NCBI GenBank assembly: GCA_030248195.1
Contig: JASAND010006313.1
Coordinates: 1-64,000 of the forward strand
Length of the DNA: 64,000 nt
DNA from: Trissonchulus latispiculum
Taxonomy: Eukaryota; Nematoda; Enoplea; Enoplida; Ironidae
Direction of reading: 5' to 3'
Made by a program: the position numbers and the translations under genes. The notes beneath the pieces were generated by a model. It made no database searches. It was not told where the DNA came from and saw only the letters and a list, made by a program, of their open reading frames with translations. This document shows positions 36,032 to 51,000 of this stretch, piece by piece (within the stretch, counting starts at the first letter, position 1; the number at the start of each line of letters is the position of its first letter).

Positions 36032-39000
36032 TTAGTACTGGGCCGGATACTGCTGTCCAGGAATTCCATACTGCGGCTGCTGCTGTGCATACGCATACGC
36101 CGGCTGGAAAGAAAAAACAATGAATACTTTGATTGCTCAGAAACATGAATATTTTCGCAGATTTACAACGCCATGAATATTAGGCAAATACAATAGCGAT
36201 CTAAAGTATGCTGGGTTTTTAATGGGGAGGGGGGTGGTAGGAAGGCGCCCCCCACTTATAGATTTTTAGCTCATTTCAATTTTTATCCCTCTCCCACTTT
36301 TGGTTTTCCCCTTTCCAGCCGGAGAGGGGGGTTGGAGAGGGCGCCGTTCCTCCACTCGTCCGCCACCACTTATCTTTGCCTAGAAAATCCAGGTACATTG
36401 TGCTAAATGGTGAACAGGTCGTGTCTTATCAAACAGGGACGTTTGTGTACCTATGTCTAGGGATCGGATCCGGCTCCGGCTTCGGCTCCGGCTCCGGCCG
36501 GAATTACGACTTCCGGCTCCGGTTAACCGGAGCCGGAGTCAGAGGTGCCGGAGCCGGAGTTTCTGCCCAGCACCTAACACGGTTGTTCGTATTTAATTTA
36601 TATTGAACTATATCGTCAAATTTTACTCCGCGTAAAATAAAAATGGCAATTTTTCAAAAAAATTCCCGCCATAGGCGCGGGTTTTTGTAATTTTGATTTT
36701 ATTTCTGACTGCGAAAGTAAGTTAGACACCCAATCTGCGTTTAATTATATATCCGTTTATTTATACTTTAGCAAGTTATTATTTATTTATACGTATCCAA
36801 TTATAAGAATGTCGTGAATTAATGCTTTCTTTTCTATTTTGAATATCACTGTACATTGTACATTTGAATTCATTCAGAGGTCCTTGCTAACTGCATTACA
36901 TGGAATGTTTTAGTAATTTTTACTGTCGATTAGAAGAGCGAGGTCTCCTCTCCTATGTATTAAAAGTGATTACAGGGATTTTTTATATAGCAAATAAACA
37001 AAGCCATCTTAACAACGCATACATATATACAACAGCACTTAACCCTTAAATATTGACAATATTTTGATAACCATTTTTTGTAATGGCCTAAAAATATTTG
37101 TCGTTGAAGACTTTCAGCATAAAGATTGACACTGAAAAAATCCGGCTCCGGCCGGAGTCAACCTGCCTCCGGCTCCGGCTCCGGCCGGAGCGAAAATCCT
37201 TGCTCCGGCCGATCCCTACTATGTACTCCGTAAATCCTTTTCTAACTCACACTATCAATTTAGTCGCCATAAAGTCTTGAAGTAGATTCAGTCGCCACCA
37301 AGTTTTGAAGAAAGCACTCGTTCGTCCTCCTATTCCAGCAACACCATTATTTATGACAATGTCAATTTATGGTGGCCTCTAGGTCTGGGGGACCCTCCTC
37401 CCAAGTACAATCATCACTACTTAGCCAGGCTGTATCAATAACCCTAAATAACCAGGCTGCACCTATGGCAAAGACGTACAATTAAGTACATACTGGCGAA
37501 TTTCGTGAAGGGGGCAGCACCTCAGGTAGCAACATTTTCAAAAGCGTATTTTTGCACTATTTTCGGTAAAATTTATTGCGACGGTCATATTAGCTCCGAA
37601 AAACTGTAATCGTACCTGCTGCTGACTGACAGGCTGCGGGGCCGTCTGATGCTGTCCAGCGGCGGCAGCGGCGGCCGCAGCAGCCTGGTTAGCCTTCGCC
37701 TGCTGCTCGATCAGCGCAGCCTGATCATGCATTCCCAGGGATCGATAATACTCAGCCCACTGCGCACTGTAGTCTGGCTGGCCTGAAATACCAAAACAAA
37801 AATAAGCTATGTGAAGAAAATCAAGGAATGTTACCGCTCCAATCAAAATTGTATATTTCAAACGGGGCATCATACCCTTATCATAATTGCAACAATGAAG
37901 AAATGGCCTTTAGTCATAATAGGATTATTGATTTGTCTGTTCACTGCTTACGTCTAACTCTAATCAGATAATAATCAAAACTGAAATTTGCCAACAATTC
38001 CTGTTGCTTATGCTTAGTGTTTACCTGTAACAGGATTAACAGCAGGTGCAGCCGCAGCTGACGTCTGAACTGACTGGGCCGTTACGGTAGGCTGAACAGC
38101 GCCTGGCTGGGGCGCAGCGTTCTGCGGCGTCGGCTGACCTTGTCCAAACATCTGTAGAAAAAAATTAAATGTTCTCACGAAGAAAATAAAACTACAATAA
38201 AAACGATCGAGTTTACGCGATAGCTATATATTAATTAATATCAACTTCCAGAGTTGTTAATTAGCTAAGACTGGCTTGAAAAAGTGCTGTTAATGGTGCA
38301 AATTTCATAAAAACCAAAAACATTTCCAATTTACTAGAACATTATTTATTGCTGCAAAACTTCACGTACATTTGCCTGCTGATAGTACTGGGCATAGTAG
38401 GCAGCCCATGCAGCGGCATTAGGATCCTGTGTGGGCGCAGCGGGGGCCGGAGCGGGCTGAGGTTGCGGTGCTGGTGCGGCCACTGAAACAGACAAAACCC
38501 GACTGATAGATACTCTAGTCTATATGCAGTTAACTGTTACGGTTGTCCACCATCGAAAGAAAAATACATGCCTACGCAGACTAGACACTTAACATGAACA
38601 TAGTCAGCCGGATTTATTTTGGCGGAAAAGTGGGCGTTTTGAACGTGGGAGTGATCAAACACCATCACCCAGCCCCGCACATCCCTCCAGCCAGGCCCGC
38701 ACCCAGGATTTTGAAAAGGGGGGGGTCCAAGGTCAAAAGAAAGGGGGGTCTGGGGGCGGAGCCCCCCAGAAGTTGAAGAATTTTTGCATTTTTGCCAAAA
38801 AACAGTACATTGGACGTTTATTTCTTTCAAAAAGGAAATGTTCGCGCCGAAGGCGCAAAAATTTTTTATAAATAGCTGTTTTTGCCGTAAAAATATCAAA
38901 AATTTTCCATTTTGTCATCCCAAAGGGGGGGGGTCTAGACCCCTTGAACCCCCCCCCCCCTGGGTGCGGCCTTGCCTCCAGCCACCCCCAAGCTTGCCCG

Positions 39001-42000
39001 CCGGCGAACCGACCCGGCAGGCCCGCCCAGCTACCGGCCAATCGCACTCACATCCTGTCTGGCCAAAGTGATGGAGAGACTGGTGCTGGGTCGGTTATCC
39101 TATCAGCTGGAAAAGAATGAAGCTATCACGAGATATCAAGCTGGCTTGCGATCTGCCCGGTCCACCCAGGATCAGGTTCTCAGGATCACACTATCGATCA
39201 GCGACGGCTTCAACCACAAAAAGCCGGCCCACCGAACTGTCATGGCTCTCATTGATTTCTCTAGAGCATTCGATAGAGTCTGGCACTATGGTTTGCTGCG
39301 GGCGATGTCGCGTCTCAGGGTGCCCAGATGCATATCCCGCTGGGTCAAAGCTTTCCTACAGGATCGGCTCTATTCCGTCGAATTTGAAGGGGCCACTAGT
39401 CGGCCAAAGCGATTCGGCTGTGGTGTTCCCCAGGGTTGTGTCCTCTCTCCAACTCTATTCCAGGTGTTGTTCATAAACTCCCTGGCTGAGGCAGTTCCTG
39501 AAGAAGTGGAAATATCCCTATTTGCTGACGATGTGGCCATCTGGTGCAAACACCCGCAGATTGCGGTGGCCACCCGTAAACTCCAGGAAGCCCTTGATGC
39601 TGTCACCAAATGGGCTAAATCGAACAAAATGGTCATCAACGTCCAGAAGTGTGAAGCCTCAGTTTTTACCACCTGGAACAAGGAGCAGAACGCCAAACCG
39701 CACCTAACCATTGACTCCCAGCAAATCCCAGTCACCAAAACCCCGACTTTTCTGGGAATCAAATTCGATCCATCTCTATCCTTCAGGGCCCACATTGACC
39801 AGCTCATCTCCAAACTCAGAAGAATAAACAATATTCTTCGATCTCTGGCTGGTACCAGGTGGGGATGCAAAAAGGAGGACCTTCGGATGGTTTACCTTGC
39901 TTACATTGCATCCGCCATTGAATATTGTGGCCCTGCCTGGATGACGACAACAGCTCCTTCCAACCTGAAACGGCTTCAAACAATCCAGAACGAAGCCGCC
40001 AGAGCCATAACCGGCAGCCCTAGAGGATCCCCTGCTGAACTCACAGTCAAAGAGGCAGGCCTGGTGCCCCTCCATGTCCGTGCCAAATCCCTAACTGCTT
40101 CAGCATACGAAAAGTATCAGTGCCTCCCGGATTCTAACCCCACTGCAGATTCCTTTGCTGCCCCAACTGCCCGTCGCCTGGCCTCCCAGGCCTCCTGGCG
40201 GGAGGAGGGCCGGTCTCTAACAGTGCTGGCCTCCACCGACAGCCTGGTCAAGGAAAAAATATTCGCAATCAGCCCGTTTCCGCCCTGGGAGGTTGGAAAT
40301 TGTGTCTGAAATCTGCGGTATCTCCAGAAGAGACCCCCAGAGAAGAAGAAATCTGCTACGGAAAGTGTCCTGGATCGCCTGACCCCGGCCGATATCGAAA
40401 TCTACACTGACGGATCAGCCCGAGAAGGAACTAGAAACGGAGGAAGCGGCGTCTATATTCTCCACCACCGGCTGGGTCTCACCCGGAACATAATTGAACC
40501 AGCAGGTCTGGTCACCTCGAGCTATGGAGCTGAGCTCCGGGCGATGGACCGCGCCTTGGAATGGATTGACGCGACGGCATCCGCTGAAGATCAAATCATC
40601 TGGATTTTTTCGGATTCCCAGTCACTGACCAGGAAACTGTCCTCTGGTCCTGCCAAATCAACTACCTATAAGGAGTTTACCATCTGGCGCCGCATAAAGT
40701 CCATCCTGAAATATCAACCACGAACCCTCCAAATCCACTGGCTGCCCGGACATTCGGGCATACACGGAAACGAAATTGCTGATACGCTCGCTGGCCTCGG
40801 CTCAAGTCTAGATCAGGCTGCTACTCCGGTAGATTTCAGGGCAGTGAAATCCCTAATTTCGAGACATTTCATTAGCACCTGGCAATCCGGTTTATCCTCG
40901 GACAGACTAGACCTGATTCGAATCCCCCGCAACCCTGACCCGAAGGAAACTGGACTACCCAGGGCTGACAGGTCAATCCTGTCCCAACTTCGTGTCGGGG
41001 GCTTCTCTCCAATCCTAAACTCGTACCTCCATAGGATTGGGGCCCGAGATTCTCCCTCATGTGCCCACTGCCCTGACCAAGGAGACACACTGTCGCATGC
41101 CCTACTTTACTGCCCACAATCAGACCGCCCACGCCGATCCCACTTGGGTCCTAACCCTAGCCTTGCGGTCCTCTGGGAAAAGCCTCGGGAGGTCCTTGCC
41201 TTTCTCAGAGAATGCGGCCGCCTCCGTCCTGGAGGTGTCCGGGCCGATTGAATCTGTATTCAGGTGGCTGGAAGCATCAACAACAACAACAACAACATCA
41301 AACACCGATCCGATTAGGAAAGGGCAGGGGACAATAAACTAGACTCGATCAAACGCAGCAAATATCTGCAAGAAAAGATAAATCAGAACCTACCCGGAGC
41401 AGGCTGCTGTTGTGGAGGCGCTGCAGCACCACCGTAGCCAGTGTTGCCCGGGAAGGGTGGGACCGGAGTGCCTGGCGGTATATCGCCGACCTTGATTCGG
41501 ATCAGGTGCTGGGCATGATGAATGGCCTGAGCAGAGCCCTTAATGATGAAGATCTTCTCAAACTCATTGGGCGGGGCGTCACGTGACAGTTCCACATGGG
41601 CGCCGCTGTCTGTGTTAATCTGGCGAATGGTTTCTCCACCTGAACAGAAAGAAATACGTACAATAGAAACAATTGGAACTATGTCTAGATGCTAACTGCT
41701 GCTGACACCAAAATTTTGATGAATTTCGAATTGTATTATATTTGAAATATCTTGGAAGCAACACATCACACTCCAGTCACAAAATCCTGAAGCACCAACC
41801 TGCGCATGGTATACATATTCATTGTCAGAATTTCAAGACAGACAAAAATTAGAAACAATGAAAAAGATCAATATCAGCTCAATAGCCCTCATAAGCCGTC
41901 ACGAGATATGCTTGAAATTAAAAATAAAGAGTTATACCCTGAATGTACAGTACCTTTCCCAATAACCAAGCCCGTCTTATTGGATGGAACATGCATGTAG

Positions 42001-45000
42001 AAAATTTCCTGCCGCTGCTGCATCCCACCCATATTTTGCATGGCATTTCCGGGGACACCAGAACTGACATTGCCCTGACCACCCGATTTTTGCTAAAACA
42101 GAAACCATGCTATTAAGTAAAAATCATAAAATAATATGCCACGTGAAAAAGAAATGCAAGAGTGAAGATCCACAAAAATCTCAACAAAATTTGAACAACA
42201 TCAAGCGAGAGTTTGTAAATGACTTCAGCAAAATGCTGAGTGCTAAGAAACTAAAGAACACAGCATTGAGTCTTACGATAGCCTGTTGAACCAATTCAGT
42301 GATCATCATGGTAGCCTTCTGTATCTGATCAGGCAGACCGGTCAAAACGGCCGTTCGTTCAGGACCATTTGTATCCTCTGAAACAATTACAACAGGAATA
42401 CGTACACTATTTCTCAGACTCAGACTCAGTCACAAGTCACTTAGTAACGTTTGCCGAGCAGGATACGTAACTGAGCTCCACAGCAAACACGCAAAACTAT
42501 TAAAACATACATACGTACATACATAGTCCGAATTGAAACAGCCCGACTTCGCAGCATAATTTTGTCACATTTCGACAAAAAATTTTGTGTGACCAACAGG
42601 TCTTCCTCGCAATTTGAAACTTTTGCTTTGCCAAAAAATCGAACAAAAATTCCCTGGTCAGTTCATATTATCAATAAACGGGTGTTGCAATATCAACACA
42701 ACGCAGCACACCTACGTAACATGTACAGAGAGTAACTCAGTGGTTAAGTAAAAAGTTATGAACGTTAGGTAAAATCTTCAGTTCGGTCAGATTATACAAA
42801 CACTGAACAGTTACATTAGCAACCGCGCAGCAATAATGTGCTGCGGATAACATAAAATTAATGTTTCATCAGTTTTGACTGCTTAAACAATTTTAGGTAT
42901 GGGCTTCAGAATTTCAAGAGCAAAACGGAACCGAACTTGGAAAAAAGAAAAGCGGCTCCCAACAGAAGAGAATGAAGGAGTTTTCGTTGGCATAAAAAGT
43001 GGCTCTATAAAAGTTCATTGAAATAGGTCGTGAGAAGGTGACCCTTCACGTGACAGGCCAATTCAGTAGTAAAATGGTTACACAATATATCTTACTTACC
43101 ACCCAACTTGAATTGAACCTTGGCGCCGCTCTCATTCTGAATCTTCTTAATCATTTCTCCCTGCTTTCCAATAATTACACCAACGGCTATTCTAGGAACG
43201 ATTACCTAAAGAAAGATTTACAGATAAGATTGGCACAGAAAAAACAAAGACATACACAGGTGTGTAAAGAATGCCTTACTAAATGCAAAAGTAGTAGTTT
43301 TTACAGGAGGGGGGCTGCCCGCCCCGAAATTGACCTCCCCCCGAAATCGCCCCCCCTCCTCCCGGATTTTTGGTTTTCCCCTTAATGAGGTTTACATTTT
43401 TGCCAAAAATGCTCAAATTGTCAAAAAATTTTCCGGCTGCGCCGGAGATATTTTCGTAAAAATCGCTATTGTTAGCTTAAATCCTGGCATTTTAGAGAAC
43501 TTTTTGTGTTTCACCATGCAAAATATATACGCCAAAAATACCATTTTTGGCACAGTTTTGGAAAAATCTCCCCCTCCAAAAAATTTCTTCCCGCCCCCTC
43601 CAGGGAAGCTCCCCCCCCCCCCCGGAAAAACCCTGATAACTGAAGTTAAAATTCGCAATAATTTCCGTAAGATTTTTGATATTGTGCCCAGCAGAAACCT
43701 GCTATCAGACACGTGTATATATTAAAAGAGAACAGATTCGAGTTTTCCCAGTCAGTAGTGTATAACTAAAATCAAAGCAAAGCCTTCCATCAATACGAAA
43801 AGCGTTTTAGCCATTTTTGGACATAAAGTTGGATAGACAGACATCTCATTACACAGACAACGGGAGTAAAACCACTTTTCCTCTTTCAAACGGCAAACGG
43901 CTACGGCGATGAGTGTAGGCATAGTTCTTAACAATGACTCTACTGTTGAACTGAAGAGTCACTGACGGTTAACTTGCCCCTCGACAGAAACATTTTGGCA
44001 CACCTGTCCACACCAGAATCAACCAAATGCTAAAGCTAATGTTGAAATGGCTCTATAGGGTGTGCAACACAAATAACACTGGAGTACTGGACAAAGGCAG
44101 AAATTAATGGCCTTTAATACAGTTTTTATATTGAATGTCAAAACATAACCACAATAAAGTAGGTTAAAACCAAAAAATTTTGTAGGTCTTTCGGCTGATG
44201 AGTAAGTGAAGTGAAGTGAAGATTTGAAATGAATTTGAAGTGAAATTTGATGAGAAATTTTTGAATAAATTCCTCCGGCAACTAGAAAAGGTTACACACC
44301 TCTCCAAGACTCTTTTGAGAGGATCCGTAGTCATTGTAACCACCGCCAGGGAATCTGTTGCTATCATCCTTCGAGTTCATCACTTCAATAACCTTCTGCT
44401 TTGCCACCTAAAAAGAAACAGTACAGTACAAGGAATTACGATAGCAGAATTTCACTCATAAACTTTCGTCTCAGTTTATATTATTATTATGCTCTCTTTA
44501 CAACTTTCTAAGAGAAAACTCACTGATAAGAATAATGATATTTAGCTGATGGTGCTATCAGTCCCTTTTATTGTTTTTATTCGAAAACTTATTCACGACC
44601 CATTTTGTCATGCATAAGGAACCCAGCGTCTCAGTTTCCAAAATCCTAGTTTATAATATCTACCATCTACCTGTCGGAATGGCCGAGTGGTCTAAGGCGC
44701 TGGTAAGAACTTCCGATCTTACGGTCGGTGGTTCGAACCTCGGAGGCCACAAAGCTATCCCGACTCTAGCCAACCCAGCTATCCATCCTTAACTGGTCGG
44801 TAAATGGGTACCACTACGGTGGGAAGGTAACAGGAGTCTGTGTAGAAGGGCCGGCCCCCCTTCCACGGATGCAGTCATCATTTGAGGTGACACTCCTGGC
44901 TCTACGGCTGAGAACCCGGGGATGAGCACCGGCACCCCATGTCCTGTGGCAGGACGGAGATATCTCCTGGGGTAAACCTTTACCTTACCTACCTTACCTA

Positions 45001-48000
45001 GTGATCTACTGGGTTTTCCTTGGTGCGGTAGGGGGCGCCCCTCTGCTTGTTAGGCCCCCACTTTTTTGTACTTCCCCACCCCACTCACTATAAGGTGCCC
45101 AGAAAATGCCAAATCATATGTAGTTATAGCAGTATTATGTAGAAAACAGGCTGTTTTAGGTCACTTTGGATTCCCCCACTTTTTCCGCCTAAAGAAAACA
45201 CAGATCAAGTGATCTAGCAATAGTGGAATAAATTAACAACTGCGTTATGTTATCCCCGTACCCGCAACAATGTGTGGATAACGTACTTCAACTTTGTCAG
45301 GCGTTCCAATAATTCTCAAGGGTTTATCCGAAATTGTGGCCGCGTTGGATTCTTGGATAACAATCATTCGAACATTCAGTGTCTCCTAAAAATATTAGAT
45401 TTGATCTGAAGAACTATTGCATATCCTGCACATAATGTAGGTAAGCTAGGTAATACCAAAGATCTCAAACTTGTTGAACTTTGTTACAACAACACGTAAA
45501 GGTTTAGTAGTTTAAAAAAGCACATTTATTGAGGAGCTGATTTACTGATCTCTCTCTATATCATTTTACGATTGAATCTGCATAACACATGCTATGGCTC
45601 CAATACCAACCTGGATCTTCTTTAGATTTTCTCCGCCCTTTCCGATGACCAGTCCGACCTTGGTGCCAGGAATCAGCAATTCTTCAATCACCTGGCCTCC
45701 CGTGGGCTGAGTGTTCATGGTTGTCATCGTGGTTGGTGCGCTGCCGCCCTTTGACACAATGGCCTGAATAAGCTCCTTCGCGCGTCTGAAATGAGTAAGA
45801 GAATAAGAATACTAAAAAATTACAAACCACTAAAAAATAATATACAACTAGGAAAAAATCACAGAAAATGTACAACTCATCATACGCAGACATCTCAATC
45901 ATTTATACAGATTTCGAAAGAATGCAACTTTCAAGTCGTTTACTTACTCAATTGCAGACTTGGTTCCCGTTAGTGTACACTGACGGTCAGGCATACCATT
46001 GCTGTCTAAAATAAATTATGAACAAATATGTTTGAAATTGTCAATTATCTCATGATTCTTTGAAAAGGCTAGGGATCAATTAGCATCGAACTTAAGGTGC
46101 TGGTATCCTGTACTTTTGTGATGATTTTCGAAACGCTATAACTTTCGCAATTTTGGGAGTTGGAAAGAGCTTTATACCAGGGTAATTTTTACAGGGGGGG
46201 GCCCAGAAATTGACCTTCCCCCCCTCCCAAAAATGCCTTCCCCCCGAAATCGCTCCTCCCGGGATTTTTGCTCCCCCCCCCCCTGTTTTTTGGGATTTTT
46301 TGGAGGCCCAAATTTTTGCCAAAAATAGGCCAGTTTTCAAAAATTTTCCGGGTTCACCGGAGATTTTTTCGAAATAGCTATTTTTAGCTTAAATCCTGGC
46401 AGTTTTTGAGAACTTTTTGCGTTTCACCATGCAAAATACGCCAAAAAATACCATTGTTTGGCTCATTTTTGCAAAAAAAATCTCCCCCCCCCCCGAAAAT
46501 TTCTTCCCCCCCCCGGGAAGCCCCCCCCCGGAAAATATCCCTAAAAAATACCCTGTTATACGGCGTTTTAAAGCTTATATTATATAATCAATCTGTACAT
46601 TCACATGAGCTTCCGAAACAAGCAAAATTAGCAATAAAATTGCAAAAATTTTCGGAAATGCTGACGGGAACGTCTGATAGGCTGAATATAACATCGATTT
46701 CTCAAAACTGTAGAATCGGCCAAAATTTTTGTTGTGCCTCCGCTAAAAAGTTCAGCGGGCCAGCGGGAGGGGGCAACCTGGGGATTTCGACATCCCCAAA
46801 AACGCTGCTGTGAGGAAACTGGAAAATTTCAAATTTTTAGGATTCGGTCAAAAATGTCGTAACTTTCAGGCTTGGTCGAAATTGTTTAATCTAGAATCGT
46901 TCATTTTGCTTCAAAAATTAAATCTTTGAGCACTACTTACGTAAGCTTAAGTTATAGCAGAGTACGTAAGAAACAGGCCTTGTCTGGTATGTTTAGCGAT
47001 TCTAGACCATACATGTGCTGGGGGTTCACCCTCCTCCTAGAATCCGGTTTTTTCGCTCTTTTTGGCCTAAAAACGGAAAAATCCGGTTTTTTGTCACACC
47101 CCCCAAACCTTACCCTCCAGCACATCATGTCTGTTCTAGACCACCCGAGTCTATCCACCAACTTTTTAAAAGTAACCACGGAGAGATGTAAAGATTGTGG
47201 CCGCGGGGATTCGAATGTGAAACAGCAGATCCGAGGAAAAAGACCTAACTACTAAGTCTCGTCTAGTGTAAGTGCGGCAATGCGGTCAGTTATAAGTATA
47301 TAAATACACATTTATTATTACCAGGTGCCATCTGTATTCTACATTGTGATCCAGACTGAATATTGCTGATCTGTTCTCCGCCACGCCCAATAACTGAAAC
47401 AGATAAAAACCGCACAATTATATATACATTAAGTACAGTGTACGTAGGTGCATTTACGTATATACTTTTCTGGTGTATATACTTTAGTAAAGGGTGAACT
47501 CGGAACTCGACTGACCCTTCTCAAGTACAGAAGGACATCTCCTTCAACTCAACCCATTCCCGCTTTTTCGGGCTTCCCACTATCGGGTCGCCAACAGAAA
47601 GAAATCCAGAATTTGAGAAATTTAAGAGCATGTGTTCAAACGTTGTGCACCGAGTCGCCGGAATCTTTTTAGTTTTTCTATATTCTATTCTCCGCCCAGC
47701 TTATCCACCTCAGGCAAACTCGGCTTCGTCAATAGTAGATCAAATGGTTCCACCTTGGCCTATAATGGCACGATTTGGAAGTAAAACGCCATAGCGGAGC
47801 TACAACACTGATTCTTAATAGTGCTCGTAATTCGTATGTACGGTAGTCTTCATCTGAAAGTACTATGTATTAATACGTAATATTACCTACGTACTATACA
47901 TCTTTATTTTTAGTGGGAGGAGGCCCGCTCGGCGACCTCCCCGTCCATTCGAGGTGTCCTACATAAATACCATTTGAAATTTTCGAAAAATTGTCCGGTT

Positions 48001-51000
48001 TCGCCGAAGTTATAACGCAATTTTAACTATTTTATCCTAAAAATATCGAAAGTAAGCCATTTTGGCAGTTTTTACACATAAAAACGTAAAACTTCAACGT
48101 TTTTCAAACTATCGTGAGTCCCTCCAAATCGCCGAAAAATAAGCCAGTTACGCAGAAAAAATGATTGTTGTAAAAGTCATTACTAGCAATATGACGGACA
48201 ATGTACGTACATAATAAAAGTAACATGTAATGTACGTGGTTGAAGGATTTAACACGCTCTTTGAATAAAACCCTTAAACCATACGTACAGTTTTGTCAGC
48301 TGTAAACAATAAAATGGTGTCCTCGGCAACCGTCATGCCACGGCAGCACGCATACCGCCGTTGTCAAGAATGGCACTCTTCTCGCTCCTACGATTCTACA
48401 CTAAAGTGGAACTGACTGAACACCGCTTCAGGTCACAGCCACCCCAACTTAGAAACCTACAATTTTAAAAAATTGGAAAGTAAAATATCCCATATTAAAT
48501 GAAGGAGAGAAGGGTAAAAACAAATCTGCTTACTTAAGCCAACCATATGATCAGGAACTTTGTACTGCTCTACAATGACAGGATCCATGCTTCCCAAACC
48601 AGACCTGAAACATTATTGTCAGTTAGACAGGGTATTTTTACAGGGGTGGCGGCCCCCCACGGGATTTCGGTCTTACCCCTTAATGAGGTCTACATTTTTT
48701 CCAAAAATGGCCAAATTTTCAAAAAATTTCCTTCTTCGCCGGAGATTTTTTCGTAAAAATGGCTATTTTTAGCTTAAATCCTGGCATTTTTGAGAACTTT
48801 TTGTGTTTCACCATGCAAAATACGCCAAAAAGTACCATTTTTGGCTCATTTCTGCAAAAAAATCGCCCCCCCCCCCGAAAATTTCTTCTCCCCCCGGGCC
48901 CGGGGGGCCCCCACCGGGAAGCCCCCCGAAAAAAATCCCTAAAAAAATACCCTGGTTAGAGACGGGAAGTTAGTCTATATCAGTTTAGACAAATTAATGA
49001 AAACTTGCAAATTTTTATTCGGTCCCGGACAGATATCGAAAATCGCCTCGGTTATGACACGCTACCCATCCCACATTTTCTTATGCAACAAGCCGCGTCT
49101 CTCTAGCTTGTTCCCTGAGCCCTGTAGCAGTGACACAAAATTGGCCTTTTTTGGCCATCTTAGCGATTACGCCACCTTTGCCAGACTATTCCTGTTGTTG
49201 TTGTTGTTGCTTGTTGTTGTTTGCCATACTACTAAACGCAGAGCTCCAGCACACATCAATTTAACAACTTACCCTGGAACGCCTAGTGTTGATATTGGGG
49301 CTCCATCGTTGTTTGGTCTTTTAGCAACGTTGCCTGTAGAAAACATAAGCAAGAGTAATATATATAAATGATGAAACAAGCTACAATATAAATACGAAAT
49401 TTGCGAAGACATAAGAATGCAACACATCAGCAGACGTTGAATTTTTGACTAGAGCCCTTCAGGAGTCATATACATACGTATACGTGTCGTGTATATATAC
49501 GTATAATTTGTAGATATATATAACTTAATTTTTATACTTGCTACATAATTCTTTAGTGATTCGTTCGTACTTTATTCGTTCGTTCGTTCGTTCGTGTTTA
49601 TTTATACAGGATATTTACGGGGGAGCGGACCCTCCCGAAATTGACCTGCCAATCTCCCCGAAAAATCCCTAGAGATATATATACCCTCTTACCTATACAT
49701 AGGTACATACTAACTGATATTTTGCGAAAGGATGGGAGGATGTCAGGAGGAATCGGAGCGCAGCATTGAGACCTTGAGACAGAGTCTCCCGAATCGCTAT
49801 TACACGTGATGATGGGGACCTTACTCTCTGCGTGGATACCCTCACTCAGGGTTTTTTAGGGATTTTACCCAGGAAAGGGGACTCCGAGGGGCCGGGCCCT
49901 AGGGGAGTTTTGTTGCAAAAATGAGCCACAATTAGTATTTCTGGCGCATTTTGCATTGAGAAGCGCTAAAGATTCTCAAACTTTTTTAGGCATTTTCAGG
50001 TAAAAATATATCCGGCGAGGTCTGAAATTTTTTGCAAATTTGCCTATTTTTGGCAACAAATTCGGCTTTCCGAAAAATTCCGAGGGAGGAGCAAAACCAC
50101 AGGAGGGAGCTATTTCGGGGAGGAGTTGAGGGAAAACTACGGGGGCGGTCATTTTCCGGGGGCCCGCCGTCCGCCTCCCCTCCTGTAAAAATACACTGTA
50201 CACGGATACCCCTTCAGTTTTTGCCAAGTCACAACTTTTGATTTATATAATCCATATCCGCTGCGAAGAGATGTGCAAACCACAAAACTGAACAAAAGAA
50301 GAAAGCGTTAATGAAAGAGTGTACCTTACCTTCACCGTCTTCCAAAGGTCTTTTTTCTCCGCTACCAATCTTTGCGGCAAGCTGGAAATAAAAGTACAAA
50401 TCGCAAGGTACAAAAGAATGGAAGGCTATAAAACAACGACAGCAACTTCACTGTACACTTAACAGAAGTACGTATGTTTATGTCTAGTATGAACATTTTT
50501 AACTGAAGTATGCCATTTTTAAACATCCTTAGCTGTTCATAGGTCTGTTGGTTTATAGCGGTTTTCTAAGAGTTTTTAAATTTTCAAAAATTACAAAAAA
50601 TTTTCCAAAATAATTGTATATAATACGCGCGACTCCCATCGATCCTGACCATAGGTGTAACGGAGATTTGGTGGAGGAGGGAACTTTTTTGGGGGCGGGG
50701 CCTTCTAGACACCTTCCCCTCAAAATATTCTATTTTTATGTTAAAAATAACATTTTCAGCAATTTCCAATGCCAAAAAACATGCAACAATGAAGTAATTT
50801 TAACATCAGACACTGGTTTGGTTTAGGCCCGAAGTGACAGAAGCATTTTACTACGTTTAATGGACTGTACAAAAACGGAGCATTTTTATATAGCAAAACT
50901 ATATATATTAACATTAATAATAAAATAAAATAATAAAAAATATTAACTCAACATTGATGCATCTTCTACATCATAAACAAATTTTCGCGCCCCCAAAATT

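Larger units (their letters stand above)
38620..41340 (+). mobile_element. 5'-truncated non-LTR retrotransposon with RNase H, in a FUBP intron
   Basis: It inserted between FUBP exons 14 and 13, opposite in orientation to the gene. Reverse transcriptase and RNase H are followed by a CCHC-like C-terminal motif and a (CAA)n tail at 41277-41297. No endonuclease domain remains, so it is 5'-truncated. A MITE (38692-38974) split the RT upstream region; the reading frame appears to continue to its left, to about 38620. An RNase H domain after RT points to the I/Jockey-related clades. The exact clade is not established. Confidence 0.8.

Noticed and set aside
44672..44752. Functional tRNA-Leu/Ser gene
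   Set aside because: The 3' half does not pair with the 5' acceptor strand, and the sequence continues into a SINE body and tail.
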